Positions 52,765-59,666 of a DNA stretch of 59,666 nt are shown here, one piece after another. The first letter of the stretch is position 1. Each line of letters opens with the position of its first letter. The notes beneath the pieces were generated by a model. It ran no database searches and was not told the DNA's origin. It was given only the letters and a program-made list of their open reading frames with translations. The position numbers and the translations under genes are program-made. The stretch spans positions 1 to 59,666 of the forward strand of contig WGCN01000034.1 of the NCBI GenBank assembly GCA_015493745.1. The letters are read 5' to 3'. Source of the stretch: Calditrichales bacterium. Lineage in GTDB: Bacteria; Calditrichota; Calditrichia; Calditrichales; J004.

Positions 52765-53646
52765 TTAATGAGTTTTAAGCTGTTCAAAGATATCAATCAG
52801 CCGGTTAAGGTCTTCGGGAGAATAGAATTCGATTTCTATGCTGCCACCCTCCTTTTTCGGCTTTACCACAACTTTTGTTCCCAGGGTGTCGCGCAGATTT
52901 TCTTCCACTTTTTGCAAAAAAACGGAACGGCGCGGTGCCTCTTTTTTACGGAGCGGCGTCTTGTTCTGCGCTTCCTTGATCAGCTGTTCTACGCGGCGTA
53001 CCGAAAGTTGTTCTTTTAAAATTTTATGCCAGATACTTGTTTGTACCTTGGGCTGGGAAACGGCCAGCAATGTCCGGGCATGTCCCATGCTTATTTCACC
53101 GTTGCGCACACTATCCTGGATTTTTTTGGGCAGTTTGAGCAGACGTATGATATTGGTGATGGTGCTGCGATCCTTACCGATCTTTTGGGCCACTTCATCC
53201 TGGGTGAGGTTGCACTCTTCGATCAATCGCTGATAGGCAATGGCCTGCTCGATGGGATTAAGATGCTCGCGTTGCACGTTCTCGATGATGGCCAGCTCCA
53301 GCATTTCCTCTTTACTGTCGATGTGACGGATATAGCTGGGGATTTTATCCAGACCGATTTCGGTTACCGCGCGCAGACGGCGCTCCCCGGAAACCAGTTC
53401 GTAATGATCATCGACGGGGCGAACGGTAATGGGCTGGATAACACCCTTTTCCTCAATCGAGGTCTTTAGCTCCTGCAGGGCGATCGGGTCAAATTCCAGA
53501 CGGGGCTGAAAGGGATTGGGACGTATCAGGTAAACATCGAGCTGCTTGAGCGTATAATCTTCGGAAGCGGTTCCCCCCTGGGGCGGATCGGGCGTCTCGG
53601 GGATGAGCGCGCTTAAGCCCCTACCGAGTCTCTTTGTTTTTTTCAC
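52765..53646 (-). CDS. parB: Chromosome partitioning protein ParB
   Basis: 293 residues. The N-terminal ParB/Srx domain has the CTP-binding GERRLRAV box and PFQPR, followed by a helix-turn-helix (DEVAQKIGKDRSTITNIIRLLKLP) and a C-terminal dimer helix. ParB loads on parS sites and with ParA moves the origin. The start is GTG at 53646, inside the end of parA (26-base overlap). I could not see a parS-like palindrome in the window. Confidence 0.95.
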   Translation of the reverse strand: MKKTKRLGRGLSALIPETPDPPQGGTASEDYTLKQLDVYLIRPNPFQPRLEFDPIALQELKTSIEEKGVIQPITVRPVDDHYELVSGERRLRAVTEIGLDKIPSYIRHIDSKEEMLELAIIENVQREHLNPIEQAIAYQRLIEECNLTQDEVAQKIGKDRSTITNIIRLLKLPKKIQDSVRNGEISMGHARTLLAVSQPKVQTSIWHKILKEQLSVRRVEQLIKEAQNKTPLRKKEAPRRSVFLQKVEENLRDTLGTKVVVKPKKEGGSIEIEFYSPEDLNRLIDIFEQLKTH

Positions 53647-54397
53647 TCAACAATTCCTCGGCTAAATTGATATAGTTTTGGCTGCCAATGCAAAAGGCGT
53701 CATACATGATCACCGGCTTACCGAAACTGGGCGCTTCACCCAACCGGACATTGCGGTTAATCATCGTTTTATAAACCTTATCCTTAAAATAATCGCGCAC
53801 CTCATGGGCCACCTGATTACACAGATTAAGGCGATTGTCATACATGGTCAGCAATACCCCTTCAATTTCCAGGGCGCTGTTCATATTTTTTTGCACCAGG
53901 TGAACGGTGTTCAAAAGCTGGGATAACCCTTCCAGGGCATAGTATTCACATTGTATGGGAATAAGCACGGAATCGGAAGCGGTCAGGGCGTTCAGGGTCA
54001 GCAAACCCAGTGATGGCGGACAGTCGATAAAAATATAGTCATACTTTTCCTTAAGGGCCATTAACTGTTTGCGTAACCGTTTTTCCCTTTGCGATACGCT
54101 CACCAATTCCACTTCGGCCCCTACCAGTCGGATATGCGAGGGAATGAGATCCAGGTTCGGTACCGATGTTTTAACCACGGCCCGGGCCGCATCGGCGTCT
54201 TCCAGTAAAGTTTCATAAATGGAGAATTCCTGTTCGGCCGGATCAACCCCCAAACCGCTGGTAGCATTTGCCTGTGGATCCATATCAATCAACAGGGTGG
54301 AACGTTCGGCCACGGCCACGCAACTGGCCAGATTTATGGCCGTGGTGGTTTTACCCACACCACCCTTTTGATTGGTGATAGCTATTATTTTTCCCAT
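53621..54397 (-). CDS. parA: Chromosome partitioning ATPase ParA (Soj)
   Basis: 258 residues of the chromosomal ParA type, without the N-terminal DNA-binding domain of plasmid forms. The deviant Walker A is KGGVGKTTTAINLA, followed by LLIDMDPQANATSGLG, and Walker B-like DYIFIDCPPSLG. Its ATP-driven binding to DNA positions ParB-parS complexes. parA, parB, M23, bactofilin and atp genes form one run here. A promoter candidate lies 40 bases upstream (54437-54465). Confidence 0.96.
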   Translation of the reverse strand: MGKIIAITNQKGGVGKTTTAINLASCVAVAERSTLLIDMDPQANATSGLGVDPAEQEFSIYETLLEDADAARAVVKTSVPNLDLIPSHIRLVGAEVELVSVSQREKRLRKQLMALKEKYDYIFIDCPPSLGLLTLNALTASDSVLIPIQCEYYALEGLSQLLNTVHLVQKNMNSALEIEGVLLTMYDNRLNLCNQVAHEVRDYFKDKVYKTMINRNVRLGEAPSFGKPVIMYDAFCIGSQNYINLAEELLSEKNKETR

Positions 54398-54436
54398 AAG
54401 AATATTCGAATCAGTGGTTTTTTGTACAGGTTGGGG

Positions 54437-54465
54437 AATTTAGGATGTGTCCCCAATTAAATCAA
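54437..54465 (-). promoter_or_regulatory. Candidate promoter for parAB and the atp run
   Basis: On the minus strand TTGATT (54465-54460) and TAAATT (54442-54437) are 17 bases apart, with a predicted start about 33 bases before the parA ATG. A 7-bp inverted repeat (54431-54437 with 54450-54456, core TTGGGGA/TCCCCAA) overlaps the promoter and could serve as an operator. Confidence 0.42.
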
Positions 54466-54558
54466 GAAAACTCTTCCACCACCGGGATAATTTCCGGTTC
54501 TCCCCATGGCGACGGCAATAATAAGGCCGGGATCTGTCCCTTAAATAAAAAGGGAGGA

Positions 54559-56748
54559 CTACTTCAGCAACAACATTTTACGGATCAATACTCCCTGCCC
54601 CTCAATATAAAGGCGATAATAATAAACCCCGTTGGCCAGGCCGGAAGCATCAAACACCGCCCGGTGGTTTCCGACATTTTGACGCCCCTTAACCACCGTT
54701 TTCAGTAATCGGCCGCTCAGATCATAGACACTCAGTTGTACCCGGGCGGCGGCGGACAGGCGGTAAGGAATAACCGTAGAGGGATTGAAGGGGTTGGGAT
54801 AGTTTTGCCCCAGGGAAAATTTCTCCGGTACCGTTTCCCGGTTTTTCAAAACGGTCACCGCGTCCATTTTTACCAGACGGCGGACCAGCTCATAGCGCTT
54901 ATCCCTGTCCGTAATCATCTCGATGGGAAAAGCCAGGTAGCTGACGGCACAATTATTATAAGGCTCATCCTTACCGCGATCCTTAAAAACGGCCGCCGAA
55001 GTGCCCTGCAGGTCGTTAAAACGTAAAACGGAACGGGAGATATCCGGCACCGGAGCGGCGCCATCCATAACAAGATATTCCCCCTCCGGATCGCGAATGG
55101 CGGCTTTAAAACCTTCCAGAGCGGTGCCGGCCACGCCATAGACGGAGTCGGCGTTAAAAACCCGTGTGCCTCCCAGATTGGCAAAATGGGTACGGAAAAA
55201 ATCCAGGGTCTGCCCCCCGGCAAGAAGCGCATCGCTGTAAAGCCCCGTCCCGGAAATAATAAAATGGCCGTTGCCCCGCATATAGCGGTCTATGGCGGCC
55301 CGTTCGCCACGGGTAAGGGCGCTGTCCGGAGCCCGGTCATCGCCGGTCATGTAGAGTACCACGAGATACCCGCTCAATAACCGATCGTCCTTTTCAACGC
55401 TTTCATCGGCAAACGTACTATATCCCCTGTTCATGGCGTCCAGCGCCAAGCCGTAATCGAGAGCGAAATCGTGCCGTTTGTCCCGCCAGTAGCCCGTCCG
55501 CCCGTCAAAGCCATCCACAATAGCCAACGGAGGCGGGTCCGCGCTAACGCGCACCCCGTAACTGTCCGACCAGGGGCTGTAGTTTATCAGCGCGGCATCG
55601 TCATAGGTGCGCAGCTTAAAAAAGATACTTTTATCACTGCTGAAATTATCCACCGCAAAAAGGGTGTCGCCAATGGCAATGGAGGTGGACATGGCTGTGT
55701 TCTCGTTCCAGCTCAGACCATCATAACTGAATAACAGGTTAAAACCGGCAATATCGCTGGTATCCATGGCCGCCCAGCGCAGTTGCAGATGACCGTCACT
55801 TTCCCCACGCAGCATGGTGAGCACCGGCATGGGCGGCGGCGCATCGTCCTGCTCCACAACCTGCACCGTGGCCCAGCGCGTGGCGGTGTGACCGCGGGTA
55901 TCCTCTACTTCCACCATCACCCGGTAACGCCCTTTGTCTAACAGACGGGTATCCCAGTATCCATCGGAGCTGACCGGATTGGTCGGTGTGTAGATATAGG
56001 TTCCCTGATCGGAGCCCACAAAGTATACATTGGTAATGTAGGAATCGGAAGAGGGAATATTATCAAATTTATAGGGCGTTTTTTTTGCGGTAACGGCCCG
56101 CGTTCCCGTGGAGTCGAACACCTGCCAGCTCATGCGGTATATACCGTTATTGGTTCCCACGCTATAGGCGGAATTGGTGCGGTCATAGGCGCGGGCCACG
56201 ATATCCACCAGGCCGTTCACCTTATTGTTATTAAAAAGAGTCGTGCTTTTATTTTTATAGAATTTAATATAGGCCACGGTCGGGTCATAGGTATCCGTCA
56301 CCGGGGTCAGGCCGCCGCCGGGACGAATGGCGTTGATCTCGCTGCCCGGATAACCGTCCTTAAAGTGAACATGGTTTTGATAGTTGGTTACGGCGATCAC
56401 CTTGTCGTAGGCGGTCACCTTATCGCCCACATCCAGATTGGGATCGGGATCCACATGCACATAGGCATAGCGCCCCACGCGGATAAAGGCATTGCCCCCT
56501 CCCCGCGAAATGGAGGTGACCTGCGTGGCCAGAACGGAATAGACCTCGCCCCCTTCGGAAAGGCCGAAATCAAGACCGTCATGGAAGTGGTGGCGCAACA
56601 CATCGCCCTTGATGCGGTTTTCGCAAAAGGTGCCGTTCACCCCATGATCCTGATCAAAGGGGAAGGCAGGCCAGGCATAGCTTTGCCCGCGAACGGCCCC
56701 GTCGTAAACGGTAACAATCAAAAGAAGTCCATAAAGAAACGTTTTCAT
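54559..56748 (-). CDS. Secreted M23-type peptidase with T9SS sorting domain
   Basis: 729 residues from the ATG at 56748, which overlaps the previous gene by four bases (ATGA). After a signal peptide, residues 30-135 form an M23-type domain with H56-x3-D60 (HDGLDFG), H98 (YVHVD) and the HVH pair H126/H128, a complete zinc set. The middle (about 180-380) is Ig- and fibronectin-like. Residues 400-640 hold a domain like ThuA/glutamine amidotransferase-type surface modules (LVVLYMTGDDRAPDSALT). The last 90 residues are a FlgD-like sorting domain (NYPNPFNPSTVIPYRL). It may act on external peptidoglycan or proteins. Confidence 0.85.
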   Translation of the reverse strand: MKTFLYGLLLIVTVYDGAVRGQSYAWPAFPFDQDHGVNGTFCENRIKGDVLRHHFHDGLDFGLSEGGEVYSVLATQVTSISRGGGNAFIRVGRYAYVHVDPDPNLDVGDKVTAYDKVIAVTNYQNHVHFKDGYPGSEINAIRPGGGLTPVTDTYDPTVAYIKFYKNKSTTLFNNNKVNGLVDIVARAYDRTNSAYSVGTNNGIYRMSWQVFDSTGTRAVTAKKTPYKFDNIPSSDSYITNVYFVGSDQGTYIYTPTNPVSSDGYWDTRLLDKGRYRVMVEVEDTRGHTATRWATVQVVEQDDAPPPMPVLTMLRGESDGHLQLRWAAMDTSDIAGFNLLFSYDGLSWNENTAMSTSIAIGDTLFAVDNFSSDKSIFFKLRTYDDAALINYSPWSDSYGVRVSADPPPLAIVDGFDGRTGYWRDKRHDFALDYGLALDAMNRGYSTFADESVEKDDRLLSGYLVVLYMTGDDRAPDSALTRGERAAIDRYMRGNGHFIISGTGLYSDALLAGGQTLDFFRTHFANLGGTRVFNADSVYGVAGTALEGFKAAIRDPEGEYLVMDGAAPVPDISRSVLRFNDLQGTSAAVFKDRGKDEPYNNCAVSYLAFPIEMITDRDKRYELVRRLVKMDAVTVLKNRETVPEKFSLGQNYPNPFNPSTVIPYRLSAAARVQLSVYDLSGRLLKTVVKGRQNVGNHRAVFDASGLANGVYYYRLYIEGQGVLIRKMLLLK

Positions 56749-57779
56749 CGCCGCACCTCCCTGACCGCCTGTTTTTCTTCCAGACCAACCCATAAGCGGC
56801 TCTCCCTGTGATCATAGATCAGCGACGGATAGTAGCTACCGCCCGCGATATTTTCCATTTTTTGCAGATGGGCCGCCTCATCCAGCCAGTGCAGTCGAAT
56901 ATTACCGTAATACCAGAAAGGCGAGGCCGACTGTTGACGGCGGCTCACCCGCGCCGTTTCCACGATCAACCGGCCGGCGTCATCAAATACCGCCGCGCTG
57001 ATCAGTTGCTCCGTTTCATAAACACCGGTTTGCTTTTTTGCGGTCAGATCATAGACTTCCAGCCGTTTTTTATCCCGCAGGGCCACATGTCCCTGGTCGT
57101 CAAACACAAAGGCCCGGGTACGTTGGGCGGAGCGGATCAGCAGACGGCCGCCCTCATCCATAACGCGTGTGTCAAAGACAAAAGGATGCGCCGTGTACAG
57201 GGCCAGCCCCAGGCTTTTTCCCGCCGGATCCAGTCCGATCTGCCGTAAGTAGACATCGCGGTACTCATTGCGGTACAGCGGCGCCAGCGATGGGCCAAAC
57301 AGGGTGAGCAGCACTCTTTTTTCCCGGGCCAGCCAGACGGCGGTCAGTATATGGCCGTTGCGCGCGTTTTCCATCAAAATAATGTTCTCGCTGTTATAGC
57401 TGTAGGCGCCATCCTGGGGATAAAGCCCCACTTCACGGATAACAGCGCCATCCCCGTTCATTATCCGCAGGCGACCGCCCATATCCGCCACGGCCAGCTC
57501 TCCCGAGGGCAGCACGCGGCACAGGGGCAGCCCCACATCCCGTTGCCAGGGCAAGCGGATGCTGTTCTTTTGCGTGGAGCCCGCGCGGTACCAGGTTATA
57601 GCCACGGCTGAACCGCCCGCCAGGGGCTGCAGCGTGCCGTAACCGTTGATATCCCTAAAAGGATAATCCGTGCCGCCCGCCGGCACATCCAGTACCTGCC
57701 CCGGTCCGACCCAAAAAAGGGACTCCCGGGCATTGAGCAGGGAGATAAAAATCAAAAACATTAAAAACATTTTATTCAT
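56745..57779 (-). CDS. Hypothetical secreted propeller-like protein
   Basis: 344 residues with a signal peptide (NKMFLMFLIFISLLNA). The rest shows repeated short strands (LPSGELAVADMGGRLRIMNGDG, LFGPSLAPLYRNEY, VFDDAGRLIVETARV), as in NHL or TolB-type beta-propellers, though I cannot assign a family. No catalytic motif is visible and there is no T9SS tail. It overlaps the next gene (a secreted M23 peptidase) by four bases. The tight coupling suggests the two work together outside the cell. Confidence 0.65.
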   Translation of the reverse strand: MNKMFLMFLIFISLLNARESLFWVGPGQVLDVPAGGTDYPFRDINGYGTLQPLAGGSAVAITWYRAGSTQKNSIRLPWQRDVGLPLCRVLPSGELAVADMGGRLRIMNGDGAVIREVGLYPQDGAYSYNSENIILMENARNGHILTAVWLAREKRVLLTLFGPSLAPLYRNEYRDVYLRQIGLDPAGKSLGLALYTAHPFVFDTRVMDEGGRLLIRSAQRTRAFVFDDQGHVALRDKKRLEVYDLTAKKQTGVYETEQLISAAVFDDAGRLIVETARVSRRQQSASPFWYYGNIRLHWLDEAAHLQKMENIAGGSYYPSLIYDHRESRLWVGLEEKQAVREVRR

Positions 57780-58007
57780 GGAATTTTCCCAATCCTGTTA
57801 ATGACGGACACACGCGGAATATACGCATTGTTTACGCTCCGAACTAACTTAATAAGGGGAAAGAATAAAAAATGTGATTAAAGTGCTATTGGGAGAATAT
57901 TCCCGGCCTGTGACCGGTTTCCGAACGCAAGGCCACTTTTAATACACAGCCAATAAAAGGTGTATGTATGGTAGAATATTTGGAGTACCCGGAATACAAA
58001 GAGTCCT
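57780..58007. other. Gap before the propeller gene
   Basis: This 228-base stretch between the structured element and the propeller gene contains no convincing gene. TATATT occurs at about 57824-57819 on the minus strand, 40 bases before the ATG at 57779, but its -35 partner is poor. An 87-codon open frame (57886-58149) has no ribosome site and spans the hairpins, so I do not accept it as a gene. Confidence 0.4.
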
Positions 58008-58139
58008 GGGGATGTGAAATCGGGACGGCTTCTCCCGAATTTCGGTACTTGAAAAAAATCATAGCTTTGGGCTGTCGCCTTACCCGGCTCTTATTCCCCG
58101 GGTAAACCCTGTAGAAGAACAGGGCCGACAGATATCCCC
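58008..58139. ncRNA. Candidate structured RNA with nested helices and a three-way junction
   Basis: Five helices fit together without conflict. Closing helix: GGGGAT (58008-58013) with ATCCCC (58134-58139). Inside it is a 10-bp hairpin with one bulge (58016-58025 with 58033-58043), then a 6-bp helix CTGTCG/CGACAG (58072-58077 with 58126-58131). That helix encloses an 8-bp hairpin (58080-58087 with 58098-58105) and a 6-bp hairpin (58107-58112 with 58119-58124), giving a three-way junction. It lies 27 bases after the PL9-like gene stop. The strand is unknown; minus is likelier because neighbours are transcribed that way. It could be a 3' RNA, a riboswitch-like leader for the propeller/M23 pair, or a small RNA. 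I recognise no known family. Confidence 0.5.
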
Positions 58140-58166
58140 TTCCGTACACCTTGGTTATTTACGGCC

Positions 58167-59666
58167 TTAAGGCATATAAATCAGCTTGACGGTTTTCGCA
58201 TGTCCGGTAGAGCGCACGGTTAAAAAGTATACCCCGCCGCTGAGCTTTCTTCCGTTCCTGCCCGTGGCGTTCCAGGAAAACTGCTGACGTCCCGCCGGGC
58301 GGTATCCCTGAAAAAGACGAACAACCTGTCGTCCGGCCAGATCATATATCACCGCGCTGACCTCCGCCGCCACGGGCAGATCGATGCGTATATGCGTTAC
58401 GGGATTGAAGGGGTTGGGATAGTTGACAACCGCCATCCGGCCGGGCAGGGGCGGTTTACGCGCTCCGGGCAGGGCGGTAAGCGAATCGCCCGCTTCAAAA
58501 GCGCCCAGATCCGGGGCGGAGCCCTTAAAGGGCAGGCCCACATCCAGTCCGGCGTCAATCAGGCTGCTTCCGGCATTCAGGGTCAGGAAACGTACCCCGG
58601 GCAAACGACCGTCCTCCTGCCGCGGCCCGAACATGGCGCTGTCCTCCAGGCTGGCAAAATCCGTTTCCGAGACCGTCAGCCCCATATCATCTTCCCAGGA
58701 GTTATGGCTGCTCAGCGAGCCGTCGGGCTCGGCCAGGGGATATCCGGGGTCTTCATAGGCATTGCCAAAGGCCCAGTTATTGATCATTTCATGCCTGTCC
58801 CCGTCGGTGTAGTCAAAGCCGCGCACCTTATTTCCGTAGGCGGCGGAATTCCACACCACGGCCGGCCCGAGATTCATATGAAACCCGGCGCCGTTATTGG
58901 CCCAGCTCAGGCTGCGCACCACTTTATGGGCGACACTGTCTTCCCAGTAACCCAGTTTTATGCCGTTGCCCCACAATAAGTCCCATGGATCCAACAGGGG
59001 CATGGATTTTCCGGGAACGCCCGTAATCGACCCCGAGGCGTCATCCCGCCCTGCATAAGCCGCCCAGGCATCCATCAGTTCAATCGGTTGATCCGCGCTG
59101 TAAAAATCAAAATTATCATCCAGGTTGTTCCAGGCCCGGCAACCGTGCAGCCGGATATTGGCCCCGGAAAAAATGCGCCAGCCGTCGCCATGCTGGTACT
59201 GATTTTCCGCCTGGTTCTCGCCCTCCTTCCACAAATGGTTGGCGTTGTGGTGGGCGTCGCAGTTTTCAAACAGAATATCATCGCCGCTCCAGACCATAAA
59301 ACCGTGCGCCGCCCGCGAGGCCCGCTGGCCGTTATAGCTGCTTTCCACCCGTGTAAAGGTTAAATAACGCACATCCGCGATATAAACACCGGCGCCCCGC
59401 CCGTTGGTAAGCGTAAACGGCCCGTTTATCTTCCAGTGGCGGGCCCCTTCAAAGGCCCAGGTGGCCGTGGAAGCGTGGTTGATGTTGCCCTCCGGTATGT
59501 CCCGGCCGTTTATGAGGGGATGCTCCCCGGGATAGGCGGCCAATACTATGGGCGCGGAGGCTTCCCCCTGCCGGGAAAAAACGGTTTTCTCCCGGGGGAA
59601 ATATTCCCCGCCGCGCAGATAGATCGTATCCCCGGGCGCCACCTGTTGATGCGCGTGGGCCAGGGA
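58167..59666 (-). CDS. Secreted parallel beta-helix protein, PL9 pectate-lyase-like (partial)
   Basis: The gene is cut by the window edge: the frame is open through 59666, so the signal peptide and true start are missing and about 499 residues are seen. Right-handed beta-helix repeats run through about residue 330. Motifs match polysaccharide lyase family 9: NLDDNFDFYSA (calcium-binding Asp cluster) and GNGIKLG, in which the Lys matches the catalytic base of Pel9A. It probably cuts acidic polysaccharide such as pectin or a similar uronic acid polymer. The C-terminus is a FlgD-like sorting domain (NYPNPFNPVTHIRIDLP, ending VKLIYMP), so the enzyme is secreted to the cell surface. Confidence 0.85.
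   Translation of the reverse strand, partial: SLAHAHQQVAPGDTIYLRGGEYFPREKTVFSRQGEASAPIVLAAYPGEHPLINGRDIPEGNINHASTATWAFEGARHWKINGPFTLTNGRGAGVYIADVRYLTFTRVESSYNGQRASRAAHGFMVWSGDDILFENCDAHHNANHLWKEGENQAENQYQHGDGWRIFSGANIRLHGCRAWNNLDDNFDFYSADQPIELMDAWAAYAGRDDASGSITGVPGKSMPLLDPWDLLWGNGIKLGYWEDSVAHKVVRSLSWANNGAGFHMNLGPAVVWNSAAYGNKVRGFDYTDGDRHEMINNWAFGNAYEDPGYPLAEPDGSLSSHNSWEDDMGLTVSETDFASLEDSAMFGPRQEDGRLPGVRFLTLNAGSSLIDAGLDVGLPFKGSAPDLGAFEAGDSLTALPGARKPPLPGRMAVVNYPNPFNPVTHIRIDLPVAAEVSAVIYDLAGRQVVRLFQGYRPAGRQQFSWNATGRNGRKLSGGVYFLTVRSTGHAKTVKLIYMP

Noticed and set aside
52765-54558. Search for a parS site near parAB
   Set aside because: I saw no sequence close to the TGTTTCACGTGAAACA type palindrome in this region or elsewhere in the window.
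58080-58124. Resemblance of part of the structured element to a cyclic di-GMP-I riboswitch (minus strand ACAGGG-TTTACC, then GG...CCAAAGC)
   Set aside because: The preceding CCCTG pairs with ACAGGG in its own hairpin and the core GCAAAGC with its GNRA loop and receptor is missing, so the similarity is probably chance.
57886-58149. 87-codon minus-strand open frame
   Set aside because: It has no ribosome site and no recognisable protein pattern, and it spans all five helices of the structured element.

Overview
The window reads as one contiguous stretch of a Gram-negative bacterial chromosome with roughly balanced GC. Three exported proteins end in a FlgD-like, type IX secretion (T9SS) style sorting domain built around the signature NYPNPFNPST (58.2, 54.6 and 19.7 kb). 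Together with BamD, ExbB/ExbD, Lpp-like lipoproteins, a long SecA with an insert, bactofilin and ParAB next to the ATP synthase genes, this suggests the FCB-related phyla (Calditrichota, Ignavibacteria, KSB1 or relatives). The lineage is an inference; there is no rRNA here to confirm it. All protein genes but one lie on the minus strand, so transcription mostly runs from high to low coordinates. I saw no insertion sequence, prophage or CRISPR array.

Layout in the direction of transcription. (1) 59.7-54.6 kb: an incomplete PL9-like secreted beta-helix lyase, a compact candidate structured RNA (58008-58139), then a coupled pair of a secreted propeller-like protein and an M23 metallopeptidase with a T9SS tail. 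(2) 54.4-44.4 kb: parA, parB, a membrane-anchored M23 peptidase, bactofilin, atpZ, atpI and the whole F1Fo ATP synthase (atpBEFHAGD-C). A strong hairpin separates atpD from atpC. (3) 44.3-33.7 kb: a seven-gene envelope operon with two large TPR proteins, a small secreted protein, ExbB, two different ExbD proteins and an AgmX/PglI C-terminal (TonB-like) protein. The gene content recalls the Myxococcus Agl-Glt motility and transport machine. (4) 33.6-29.6 kb: aspS, a small coiled-coil lipoprotein, a LysM protein and phoH. (5) 29.5-22.5 kb: thiolase, 3-hydroxyacyl-CoA dehydrogenase, nusB, a phosphoesterase, secA and an esterase. (6) 22.3-14.4 kb: an FG-GAP/UnbV T9SS protein, the only plus-strand gene (a lipoprotein hydrolase), a diguanylate cyclase response regulator, an M28 peptidase with PDZ and a DtxR-type regulator. 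(7) 14.4-0.3 kb: an almost gapless run of 20 minus-strand genes: a hypothetical protein, bamD, nadD, a lone EutN/CcmL microcompartment vertex protein, an ACT protein, DUF711, a nitrilase, accB, accC, gcvH, two response regulators, serA, pdxS, pdxT, cutA, an eIF2B-like protein, an AbrB/PIN pair and a YqeB-like protein. It is followed by tRNA-Lys and a terminator.

Most genes are housekeeping: fatty acid initiation, PLP and serine synthesis, NAD synthesis, protein export, outer membrane assembly, energy conversion and chromosome segregation. The parts that ordinary annotation does not explain are: the Agl-like Exb/TPR operon, in which one ExbD carries Asn at the proton-path Asp; the vertex-protein/ACT/DUF711 cluster, whose ACT protein starts with two helices resembling microcompartment encapsulation peptides; and the nested hairpin element at 58.0 kb.
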